This document shows, one piece after another, positions 1 through 4,454 of a DNA stretch of 5,124 bases. The notes under the pieces were generated by a model. It ran no database searches and had not been told where the DNA came from. It saw only the letters and a list, made by a program, of their open reading frames with translations. The DNA comes from Chitinophagaceae bacterium (GTDB lineage Bacteria > Bacteroidota > Bacteroidia > Chitinophagales > Chitinophagaceae). Numbering within the stretch: position 1 is the stretch's first letter; each line of letters starts with the position of its first letter. The position numbers and the translations under genes were made by a program. The DNA lies in contig JAOQAL010000666.1 in assembly GCA_025963615.1 (NCBI GenBank), forward strand, positions 1-5,124. Direction: 5' to 3'.

Positions 1-271
1 CGGCCGATCTTGAATAATGGATATTGTACCCTTTAAGTTGCAAAAAAGGAAGCTGTGGAAACTCAGCTCTCAGCACCCTTTCCACGGACCCCTCGCCAGC
101 CAGCCATAGCTCACAGTCCAGGTGGAGCAATGCTTGGATAACCGGTATGCAGCGGGTGGCATGCCCCAACCCCCAGTCCAACGGAGCCACCAGAATACGG
201 GGTTTTCCGGGTATTTTATCGTTTTTCTCTTGATTTGTGTTAAATTTTATTAAGTTTTTAATACTCCCCAC
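1..271 (-). CDS. GT-B-type glycosyltransferase, N-terminal part (runs off left edge)
   Basis: About 90 codons are present on the minus strand and the frame stays open to the left edge. From residue 24 the protein reads PRILVAPLDWGLGHATRC (residues 24-41). This is a first beta strand followed by a G-x-G-H loop, as in the N-terminal acceptor domain of GT-B glycosyltransferases (MurG/UGT-like). I recall this opening from uncharacterised Bacteroidota glycosyltransferases. A second Rossmann-like unit follows (CELWLAGEGSVERVLRAEF, residues 53-71). The nucleotide-sugar binding C-terminal domain lies outside the window, so donor and acceptor are unknown. There is no ATG in frame between the upstream stop (320-322) and the conserved motif. 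GTG at 271 is the best start and gives a polar leader of about 23 residues. An ATT start at 262 or a later unusual codon is possible. The gene is divergent from the small lipoprotein gene at 322. Confidence 0.8.
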   Translation of the reverse strand, partial: MGSIKNLIKFNTNQEKNDKIPGKPRILVAPLDWGLGHATRCIPVIQALLHLDCELWLAGEGSVERVLRAEFPQLPFLQLKGYNIHYSRSA

Positions 272-321
272 ACTATTTTTTACACAAAATAGTTTTATTT
301 TTAAAGGCGGAATTGAAATTT
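272..321. promoter_or_regulatory. Divergent intergenic gap, presumed promoters both ways
   Basis: This very AT-rich 50-base gap separates two divergent starts (GTG at 271 minus, ATG at 322 plus), so promoters for both should lie in or near it. On plus, TAGTTTTA at 290-297 matches the Bacteroidota -7 box TAnnTTTG except for the last base, about 25 bases before the lipoprotein start. I see no good TTTG-type -33 partner, so the exact promoter is not established. Confidence 0.3.
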
Positions 322-465
322 ATGCGGCTAACCAATAAAATAGTAGCTATCTTTTTAATAATGGGCATTTTTTTTGCTGCTGGTTGTAGCCGTAATTACT
401 ATTCCGGCACAGGTAAAGGCAGTAATTGTGGGTGTCCAAGTCACAAAGGAATGTCTGGTTATTAG
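322..465 (+). CDS. Very small lipoprotein (47 aa) with Cys-Gly-Cys tail
   Basis: An ATG at 322 opens a 47-codon frame ending with TAG at 463-465. Residues 1-21 form a signal peptide: MRLTNK, a hydrophobic core (IVAIFLIMGIFF), then a lipobox AAGC with the lipidated Cys at residue 22. Signal peptidase II would leave a mature peptide of only 26 residues. The peptide is rich in Gly, Ser and Tyr and ends in CGCPSHKGMSGY, with Cys36 and Cys38 spaced CxC. No acidic residues follow the lipidated Cys, so there is no obvious Bacteroidota surface-export signal and a periplasm-facing anchor is more likely (inference). The function is unknown. The CxC tail could bind metal or form a disulfide, but nothing here proves it. 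The next gene starts 41 bases downstream on the same strand. The lipobox and clean signal peptide make chance unlikely despite the short length. Confidence 0.75.
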   Translation: MRLTNKIVAIFLIMGIFFAAGCSRNYYSGTGKGSNCGCPSHKGMSGY

Positions 466-506
466 TAGTAGCCGGCAATATTAAAGCATAAAAAGGCTAA
501 TGATCT

Positions 507-749
507 ATGAAAAGCACGAACCGAGATTTGCTTGTCCTATTAAAAGATGACTCAATGAGCGAACAGGCTATTGAGCACCAGGTAGAATGCCTGCATTATA
601 TTTTGCATAGCACTGAATCTCCCGATCAGTTTTGCATTTCTCATGAACTCGTTCATCGTAACCGGATTACCCAAAACCACAGCAAACTTCTAAAGGCAAT
701 TTCAGGAACTGAATTAAAGCCCTTTCATTTTCTTATCGGAAAAAATTAA
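507..749 (+). CDS. Hypothetical 80-aa protein, His-rich
   Basis: I do not recognise this protein. It has no signal peptide and no membrane segment. It begins MKSTNRDLLVLLKDD, which suggests an amphipathic helix, followed by an acidic, mostly helical stretch to about residue 38. A more basic second half ends in LKPFHFLIGKN. It carries seven His (24, 30, 34, 46, 50, 58, 74) and two Cys (28, 43). Residues 46-50 read HELVH, which formally fits the HExxH zinc-protease pattern, but the protein is too short for a known protease fold, so this is probably coincidental. The amino-acid composition looks like a real soluble protein and the frame is clean. It lies 41 bases after the 47-aa lipoprotein gene on the same strand and could be co-transcribed with it. 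No terminator separates the two. A spurious frame cannot be excluded. Confidence 0.55.
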   Translation: MKSTNRDLLVLLKDDSMSEQAIEHQVECLHYILHSTESPDQFCISHELVHRNRITQNHSKLLKAISGTELKPFHFLIGKN

Positions 750-914
750 GCTTCTCTTTGTAGGTTAATAAATAATAGTTGCGCCAATTATCGCTAAGGG
801 ATTTTGGTATGGGATTACTATTTCAAATTTAATAGCGGTCATTATACTGGTTGATCCGGACAGCTATCAGGCTGTGTACCTTCACCAAAGGCATAGAGTC
901 ACAGCGGTATTGAC
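750..914. other. Intergenic, nothing recognised
   Basis: This is the first part of a 617-base stretch (750-1366) without a convincing gene. I find no credible open frame, tRNA-like fold or promoter match here. The longest minus-strand reading is about 21 codons and looks random. The rest of the stretch is occupied by the repeat elements listed separately. Confidence 0.5.
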
Positions 915-1080
915 TACAAACTATCGTTAGGCCCTATTTGGGGTCTTTTTATTGAACCCCATGGAATCAAGGCATATAGGCTAACAGCTAGATAACGAAA
1001 AGAACTATTTAAGTCAAAGGTATCCATGCCTCCAGGGCCAAAACAATCCTCTGAAATGTTTAAGGAATAACCTGGCTTTG
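915..1080. repeat. Intergenic repeat element, copy 1
   Basis: This block recurs in diverged form at 1153-1284. Identical segments are 915-937 versus 1153-1175 (23 bases) and 940-958 versus 1179-1197 (19 bases). A third near-identical segment begins AACGAAA at 994 here and at 1206 in copy 2, and ends with AACCTGGC in both. Copy 1 carries about 28 extra bases (roughly 966-993) that copy 2 lacks. The inner part has short inverted arms, CATGGA at 960-965 and TCCATG at 1023-1028. On the minus strand the core resembles the CTATGTGG-type dispersed intergenic repeats that I recall from Bacteroidota genomes (not checked). The minus-strand open frame across it (914-1135) looks like a by-product of the repeat. 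Confidence 0.7.
929..950 (+). terminator. Terminator-like hairpin at head of repeat copy 1
   Basis: AGGCCCT (929-935) pairs with GGGGTCT (940-946) around a 4-base loop, including two G-U pairs. A run of T to 950 follows. This fits a modest intrinsic terminator on plus and could end transcripts from the 507-749 gene, although it lies 180 bases past that stop codon. It is repeated at 1167-1189 as part of the duplicated element. Confidence 0.5.
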
Positions 1081-1111
1081 TTGAACTTTGAGAGAGATAA
1101 AATACAATTTT

Positions 1112-1148
1112 GAAACACAGGAGACACCGAGGCACGGTGACACGGAGG
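1112..1148. repeat. ACAC/GAG-periodic intergenic repeat remnant
   Basis: This short stretch is built from variants of a unit of about 10 bases: ACACAGGAG, ACACCGAGG, GCACGGTG, ACACGGAGG. The pattern resembles the CACAGAGGCACAGAG-type imperfect repeats that I recall from intergenic regions of many environmental bacteria (not checked). It sits directly between the two copies of the larger intergenic element. It is non-coding: the open frame crossing it (1110-1307) would give a basic, low-complexity start and has no other support. Confidence 0.55.
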
Positions 1149-1152
1149 TGTT

Positions 1153-1284
1153 TACAAACTATCGTTAGGCCCTATGGGGGGGTCTTTTTATTGAACCACA
1201 TAGAAAACGAAAGGAACTATTTTAAGCTAAAGGTCTATGTGGCTCCCTCTTCGGTTCTAAACAGAGTAAGAATTCAAAACCTGG
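1153..1284. repeat. Intergenic repeat element, copy 2
   Basis: This is the second, shorter copy of the block at 915-1080, starting 238 bases downstream of copy 1 in the same orientation. It has the same head hairpin. Its inverted arms are longer and perfect: CCACATAGA at 1196-1204 pairs with TCTATGTGG at 1234-1242 over a 29-base loop. Within these arms one pair differs from copy 1 on both sides (G-C there, A-T here), so pairing is kept. The element ends in AACCTGGC, which here forms the left arm of another hairpin. Confidence 0.7.
1167..1189 (+). terminator. Terminator-like hairpin at head of repeat copy 2
   Basis: AGGCCC (1167-1172) can pair with GGGTCT (1180-1185), leaving a 7-base loop that includes part of a G7 run (1176-1182). 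T residues continue to 1189. It is the counterpart of the hairpin at 929-950. No gene lies immediately upstream, so it may be a structural part of the repeat rather than a working terminator. Confidence 0.4.
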
Positions 1285-1305
1285 CAACCTTCTTATCCAG
1301 GTTTT
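1276..1305 (+). terminator. Perfect 9-bp hairpin ending in TTTT
   Basis: AAAACCTGG (1276-1284) and CCAGGTTTT (1297-1305) are perfect inverted arms around a 12-base loop. The right arm ends in TTTT, and the left arm begins with AAAA, so it could act weakly as a terminator on either strand. It lies about 60 bases before the lipoprotein gene at 1367 and closes the repeat region. Whether it terminates transcription or belongs to the repeat element is open. Confidence 0.4.
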
Positions 1306-1366
1306 AACAACTTGTAAAGAAACTGTTTTTAGTATTTATTCATCTTATAGCTGAATCAAATGGTTT

Positions 1367-1738
1367 ATGACTATGAAAAAGATCTTTACACTATCATTAA
1401 TTCCAGTTATTGCAGTTTTATTTCTCGTTGGTTGCAGCAAACGTTCTTATATTGATTTTGACGAACGATACTGGCTCTCACAGGAAAGAGGAGATGTTGT
1501 TTACAGCAGTCCCGACTGCGATTTTTACATTGTGGATACGTATAATGGTTATGCGGTGGTTCAATCCTGGAATGGATATCGTCCTTTTGAAGGAACCGTG
1601 TTATATGGTAATTTCAGTAGCGATGGAACAAGAGACTTTTATGATCGCGCCAATGGTATATTAATAAGCGGCGATGTGAGGGATTACTGGCTTACCTATA
1701 GTGCAGCCCAGCAGGCACTCGATTACAATTGTAATTAA
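1367..1738 (+). CDS. Lipoprotein, 123 aa, Tyr-rich, unknown function
   Basis: The first 22 residues are a lipoprotein signal peptide: MTMKK, a hydrophobic core (IFTLSLIPVIAVLF), then lipobox LVGC with the lipidated Cys at residue 23. Met3 is an equally good start. The mature part is about 100 residues with 12 Tyr in the whole protein and alternating short hydrophobic and charged stretches (DVVYSS, DFYIVDTYNGYAVVQSW, GTVLYGNF, NGILISGDV). This suggests a small beta-rich domain. Cys51 and Cys122 are the only other Cys and could form a disulfide in the periplasm. The residues after Cys23 (SKRSY) are not acidic, so there is no clear surface-export signal. I recall similar short lipoproteins from Chitinophagaceae, all without known function, and I can name no family. 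The gene stands alone between the repeat region and a strong terminator 31 bases past its stop. Confidence 0.85.
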   Translation: MTMKKIFTLSLIPVIAVLFLVGCSKRSYIDFDERYWLSQERGDVVYSSPDCDFYIVDTYNGYAVVQSWNGYRPFEGTVLYGNFSSDGTRDFYDRANGILISGDVRDYWLTYSAAQQALDYNCN

Positions 1739-1769
1739 CAATCTCATTCCTATGAAAGAGATGCTATAT

Positions 1770-1805
1770 AACTGCCCTGGTTTTCCGGGGCAGTTTCTAT
1801 TTTTG
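1770..1805 (+). terminator. Strong intrinsic terminator after the 123-aa lipoprotein
   Basis: AACTGCCCTGG (1770-1780) and CCGGGGCAGTT (1785-1795) form an 11-bp stem with a single G-U pair and a TTTT loop. The T-rich tail TCTATTTTT follows. It lies 31 bases past the stop at 1738 and should separate the lipoprotein gene from the doxX gene, which therefore needs its own promoter. Confidence 0.9.
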
Positions 1806-1871
1806 GGATGCAGTGCAGCTATAAACAGCGAAACGTCGTACATTTAATTCCTTGCTTAAAACAGTACCAGC

Positions 1872-2312
1872 ATGATAAAACATTTTTTTTCTCCATCGCC
1901 GCTTTGGCAGCAAAGCGGGCTCACTTTAATACGCATTATTGTTGGTTTGTTTATTACCTATCACGGACTGGAGGTCTTTGATCGCCAAAAGATGGTCGAC
2001 TATGCAAAATGGTTGACTGATCTACATTTTCCTTCACCAGTACTTATGGCATATCTTGGAAAAGGAATGGAATTTGTTGCTGGTTTTCTGCTTCTTCTTG
2101 GCTTCCTGACACGACTGGCTATAATTGCTTTGATTGGTACCATGCTTATTATCACATTCGGGATGGGGAAAGGAAAAATTTTTATGGAGGATCAACACCC
2201 CTTTTTATTCGTTCTGTTATTTCTTGTAATTTTTTTTACAGGACCCGGCAAATTCAGTCTTGATTATATTTTATTTAAAAAAAGAACAGCGAGTGTAATT
2301 CAAACGGATTAA
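1872..2312 (+). CDS. DoxX-family integral membrane protein
   Basis: This 146-residue protein has four predicted membrane helices: about 16-34 (GLTLIRIIVGLFITYHG), 57-79, 81-98 and 109-125. The length and topology fit the DoxX family. Family-like features are the first helix with R21 and the HG pair at 31-32, an acidic residue at the start of helix 2 (GKGMEFVAGFLLLLGF, residues 63-78), and the last loop and helix (HPFLFVLLFLVIFFTGPGKFSLD). The family is named after a subunit of archaeal thiosulfate:quinone oxidoreductase. Most bacterial members have no proven reaction and some have been linked to redox stress, so no enzymatic role is claimed here. The product should sit in the inner membrane. 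The gene has its own transcription unit after the 1770 terminator. Its stop is 20 bases from the stop of the convergent aminotransferase gene, with no hairpin between them. Confidence 0.9.
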   Translation: MIKHFFSPSPLWQQSGLTLIRIIVGLFITYHGLEVFDRQKMVDYAKWLTDLHFPSPVLMAYLGKGMEFVAGFLLLLGFLTRLAIIALIGTMLIITFGMGKGKIFMEDQHPFLFVLLFLVIFFTGPGKFSLDYILFKKRTASVIQTD

Positions 2313-2332
2313 ATCGTGTTGGAATAAAAACA

Positions 2333-3598
2333 TTAACTGAGTTTTTTCAATGCATTTCTGAGCGTTTCAAGCATTTCTTTGATTTCTTCTATTGTACAGG
2401 TACCTACGCTCAGGCGATACCAGGCACTGCTGCGATCAGCACCGAAGGCATAAAATGGAACAATAGCTAATTTGGCCTCGCTCAGGAGGTAAGCTGTTAC
2501 TTCACCCTGATCTTTCAATATTTTACCGTCTGCAGTTTTTTTACCGGCCAGTTCAATTTTTATTGTAAGATAGATGGCTGCCTCAGGCGCAATAGCATCT
2601 ACTGTAAATCCGTCATTTTTCAACTTCATGAATCCCTCATAAATTTTGCGAAGCCTTTCTTCAATGCCATTTTTAAAATGTGCCAGGTATTTTTTTATGC
2701 CCTCCCGGTTATTACTGAGAAAACAGGCCGTCGCTTTTTGTTCGGCCATGGGCGCCCAGGCCCCAAGATGGGTAAGTATTGCTTTCATCTTGCTGGTTAT
2801 ATCCGCGGGTCCGAAACTCCATCCTACCCGTACACCAGTAGCTGCAAAAACTTTGCTAATGGCATCAATGAAAATGGTATAGTGCCGCATCTCGCTTCGA
2901 AGCGAGACAGGATTATAGTGCTTAATGTCCCCGTATGTCAAATGCCAATACATTTGATCATACATCACGTATAGTTTTTTTTCATTTTTGCCGCGTCGTT
3001 TATTTTCTTCAAGGACCAGGTCGCAGATAGCTTCCAGTTCTCTTTTGCTAAATGTAGTGCCGGTAGGATTTTGGGGCGAACATAGGGCGATCAAGGTGGC
3101 TTCCTGAATATAAGGACGAATGGAATCCGCAGTAGGCATAAAATTATTTTCTGCCGTCGCTTCCAATACAATATGTTTCCCTTCTACAAAATGAGTGTAA
3201 TGGTTATTATTCCATGAGGGAACTGCATAGATAATTTTATCGCCTTTATCACAGATAGCCCGGAACACCGCATAAATTAATGGGCGTCCGCCGGAAGCTA
3301 CCAGTATCTCGTTGATGCCATAATCAAGTCCTTCCATATCTTTCGTAAATGAAAGAATGGCTTCACGCAAGTCAAGGTTCCCTTCTGCTGCCGGATAGTT
3401 GGTGAAATGATTGCGATAAGCTTCTACAATCGCATCTTCCAGTTCCTTTGGGATAGGAAAAATAGAAGGGTTAAAATCACCAATGGTATAATTATAGATT
3501 TTTTCACCCTGGCGGATCTTCTCCCGGATTTCTCCGCCGAGTTTTACAATCTCTGACCCGATCAATGTTTCAGAAAGATGAGACAACTTCATTTCCAT
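2333..3598 (-). CDS. PLP-dependent aminotransferase, class I/II (fold type I)
   Basis: This 421-residue protein should transfer an amino group between an amino acid and a 2-oxo acid in the cytoplasm. Hallmarks in order: YPAAEGNLDLREAI (68-81); ASGGRPLIYAV (101-111), the phosphate-cup region; Trp129 stacking on the cofactor; SPQNPTG with Asn177; YDQMY with Asp214, which should hold the pyridine nitrogen; SK (248-249), where Lys249 should bind PLP as a Schiff base; GVRVGW with Arg257 for the phosphate; and YRLSVGT with Arg395 for the substrate carboxylate. All key residues are present, so it should be active. It is somewhat longer than the usual roughly 390-400 residues, partly through charged inserts near 196-208 and 350-364. 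The amino-acid substrate cannot be read from the sequence and an aspartate-type assignment would be a guess. The start MEMK is chosen for its position after the promoter at 3640-3668; Met3 is an alternative. It is convergent with doxX. Confidence 0.93.
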   Translation of the reverse strand: MEMKLSHLSETLIGSEIVKLGGEIREKIRQGEKIYNYTIGDFNPSIFPIPKELEDAIVEAYRNHFTNYPAAEGNLDLREAILSFTKDMEGLDYGINEILVASGGRPLIYAVFRAICDKGDKIIYAVPSWNNNHYTHFVEGKHIVLEATAENNFMPTADSIRPYIQEATLIALCSPQNPTGTTFSKRELEAICDLVLEENKRRGKNEKKLYVMYDQMYWHLTYGDIKHYNPVSLRSEMRHYTIFIDAISKVFAATGVRVGWSFGPADITSKMKAILTHLGAWAPMAEQKATACFLSNNREGIKKYLAHFKNGIEERLRKIYEGFMKLKNDGFTVDAIAPEAAIYLTIKIELAGKKTADGKILKDQGEVTAYLLSEAKLAIVPFYAFGADRSSAWYRLSVGTCTIEEIKEMLETLRNALKKLS

Positions 3599-3639
3599 GT
3601 TAATGCTTGTAATTTTTGGGAATTATCTACGTGTTGGGA

Positions 3640-3668
3640 CAAAGATAAATAAATAAAAAAACCGGCAA
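3640..3668 (-). promoter_or_regulatory. Bacteroidota-type promoter for the aminotransferase gene
   Basis: Read on minus, TATCTTTG (3647-3640) matches the Bacteroidota -7 consensus TAnnTTTG exactly. A TTG (3668-3666) lies 18 bases upstream, within the usual spacing for the -33 element. Transcription would start about 35 bases before the ATG at 3598. The -33 element falls inside the upstream terminator stem, so the new transcript begins where the previous one should end. Confidence 0.65.
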
Positions 3669-3681
3669 TTTTGCCGATTTT
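3651..3681 (-). terminator. Intrinsic terminator for the coiled-coil genes
   Basis: On minus the stem AAAATCGGCAA (3681-3671) pairs with TTGCCGGTTTT (3668-3658) around a 2-base AA loop, with one T-G wobble, and more T residues follow. The wobble becomes a C-A mismatch on plus, so the hairpin is better suited to ending minus-strand transcripts, which here come from the 62-aa gene that stops at 3818. In practice the tight loop probably opens by a pair. Confidence 0.75.
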
Positions 3682-3817
3682 AAATCTTTACCGCTTTCCT
3701 TCTCAAAGTCTTTTTGTGCCACTTTTTAGCTATTCAGTCACCATCTGGATGGTATGCGAAGTATTGCACGGATTCTATAAATAATGTACCTTTTATTTTA
3801 TTATTGTCTATTGGAAT

Positions 3818-4006
3818 TTATGGTTTCAGTTGTTTAAGTTTGTCTTTCAGGTATTTTATTTCATCTTCAATTTCCCTGATCTGTGTGCGGATTGCTTTGC
3901 GTTCGTTATAACCGGCATTCTTGGACAGGGCTGATTTATATTTTTCTGATTCCTCTGTAAGGTTAATTAATAAAACCTCAATTCTTTCCTGAATTTCATT
4001 AGTCAT
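3818..4006 (-). CDS. Small charged coiled-coil protein, 62 aa (paralogue of the 64-aa protein)
   Basis: I do not recognise a named family. The protein is highly charged, has no signal peptide or membrane segment, and is predicted to be nearly all helix: one helix from about 3-28, a short break with Gly32 (NAGYN), then a second from about 34-60 with heptad-like Leu/Ile spacing (IREIEDEIKYLKDKLKQL). This suggests a helical hairpin that dimerises. It aligns without gaps, at an offset of one residue, with the 64-aa protein at 4064-4258. About 17 of 61 positions are identical, including the LL at 12-13, Tyr23, and RKxIR followed by IxE (36-45). The two genes lie 57 bases apart on the same strand and are probably one transcript ending at the terminator at 3651-3681. 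The function is unknown; a protein-binding or regulatory role would be a guess. The conserved paralogy supports it as a real gene. Confidence 0.75.
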   Translation of the reverse strand: MTNEIQERIEVLLINLTEESEKYKSALSKNAGYNERKAIRTQIREIEDEIKYLKDKLKQLKP

Positions 4007-4063
4007 AGGTTCCTGGTTTAAGTGCTATACTTATTGGCATAATAACCGTGCCTTTGTCAATGA

Positions 4064-4258
4064 TTATCCCCGTTCCAGGTCTTCCAATGCCTTATAAAGC
4101 TGGGCAAGTTTTTGATTTAATTCTTTAATTCTTAGCCGTATTGATTTGCGCACTTCCAGTATTTCATCTCTTGTCAGGGATTCCGCATAGGTTTCCTGTT
4201 CTTTTTGAATTGAGTTCAACAGAGTATCAATCTGTAATCTAACAGTGTTCTTGTCCAT
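4064..4258 (-). CDS. Small charged coiled-coil protein, 64 aa (paralogue of the 62-aa protein)
   Basis: This unrecognised protein has the same design as the gene 57 bases downstream: two helices (about 4-29 and 33-62) joined near RDEI, no Cys, no signal peptide. The second helix has regular Leu spacing (IKELNQKLAQLYKALEDLE). Shared with the paralogue are LL at 13-14, Tyr24, Leu28, RKSIR at 37-41 and the IxE that follows. This central RKxIR block is the best-kept part and may be a contact surface (inference). The ATG at 4258 is the only good start, and the region ahead is AT-rich with no clear Shine-Dalgarno sequence, as is usual in Bacteroidota. Upstream on the same strand is a receiver protein, 196 bases away, so co-transcription with it is possible but not shown. 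The gene pair probably arose by tandem duplication. Confidence 0.75.
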   Translation of the reverse strand: MDKNTVRLQIDTLLNSIQKEQETYAESLTRDEILEVRKSIRLRIKELNQKLAQLYKALEDLERG

Positions 4259-4280
4259 TATTTGAGGGTTAAAAATTAAA

Positions 4281-4325
4281 GGACCAATGCTTAGTTCTTA
4301 GAGGTTGGGGGACCAAGTGCTGAGC
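4281..4325. repeat. Short imperfect direct repeat upstream of the 64-aa gene
   Basis: GGACCAATGCTTAGT (4281-4295) recurs as GGACCAAGTGCTGAGC (4310-4325), 29 bases apart. Just beyond it, TGCTGA (4318-4323) and TCAGCA (4333-4338) form a small hairpin. Both lie 20-80 bases upstream of the start at 4258 (minus), where a promoter or regulator site would be expected. I find no clear TAnnTTTG box here. The rest of the 4259-4454 gap holds no gene that I can support. Confidence 0.4.
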
Positions 4326-4454
4326 TGAATCGTCAGCATTTTAAATTGAAGCTCTCAAGATTGTCAGAACCTATTAGTAATCTACAATTTATAAATGGCT
4401 TTGCCAAAAGGCTTTTATCCTGGTTTGGGATCGTAGTCTAAAACGCGGATAGAA

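Noticed and set aside
24..233. Plus-strand open frame of 69 codons
   Set aside because: It lies opposite the well-supported glycosyltransferase reading and has no family features.
642..656. HELVH as a zinc metalloprotease active site
   Set aside because: An 80-residue protein lacks room for a protease fold and no third ligand motif is visible. A chance match is more likely.
914..1135. Minus-strand open frame of 73 codons
   Set aside because: It spans repeat copy 1 and the periodic remnant. The matching stretch in copy 2 has stop codons, so it is a by-product of the repeat.
915..1305. CRISPR array or transposon
   Set aside because: There are only two long diverged copies with no regular spacers, no transposase gene and no clear terminal inverted repeats with target duplication.
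1110..1307. Plus-strand open frame of 65 codons
   Set aside because: It begins in the periodic repeat and runs through repeat copy 2 and hairpins. It is low-complexity with no coding support.
1410..1664. Plus-strand frame inside the 123-aa lipoprotein gene
   Set aside because: It is out of frame with a gene that has a clear signal peptide and lipobox, so it is a shadow.
1661..1843. Minus-strand 60-codon frame across the terminator
   Set aside because: It overlaps the lipoprotein end and the strong terminator hairpin and has no protein features.
2646..2974. Two plus-strand frames inside the aminotransferase gene
   Set aside because: They are antisense to the catalytic core of a well-supported enzyme.
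3740..3753. Small palindrome ACCATC/GATGGT downstream of the 62-aa gene
   Set aside because: It has a 2-base loop and no T run, the real terminator lies nearer the aminotransferase gene, and it is short enough to be chance.
3714..3911. Plus-strand 65-codon frame
   Set aside because: It overlaps the 62-aa coiled-coil gene antisense, and that gene is supported by its paralogue.
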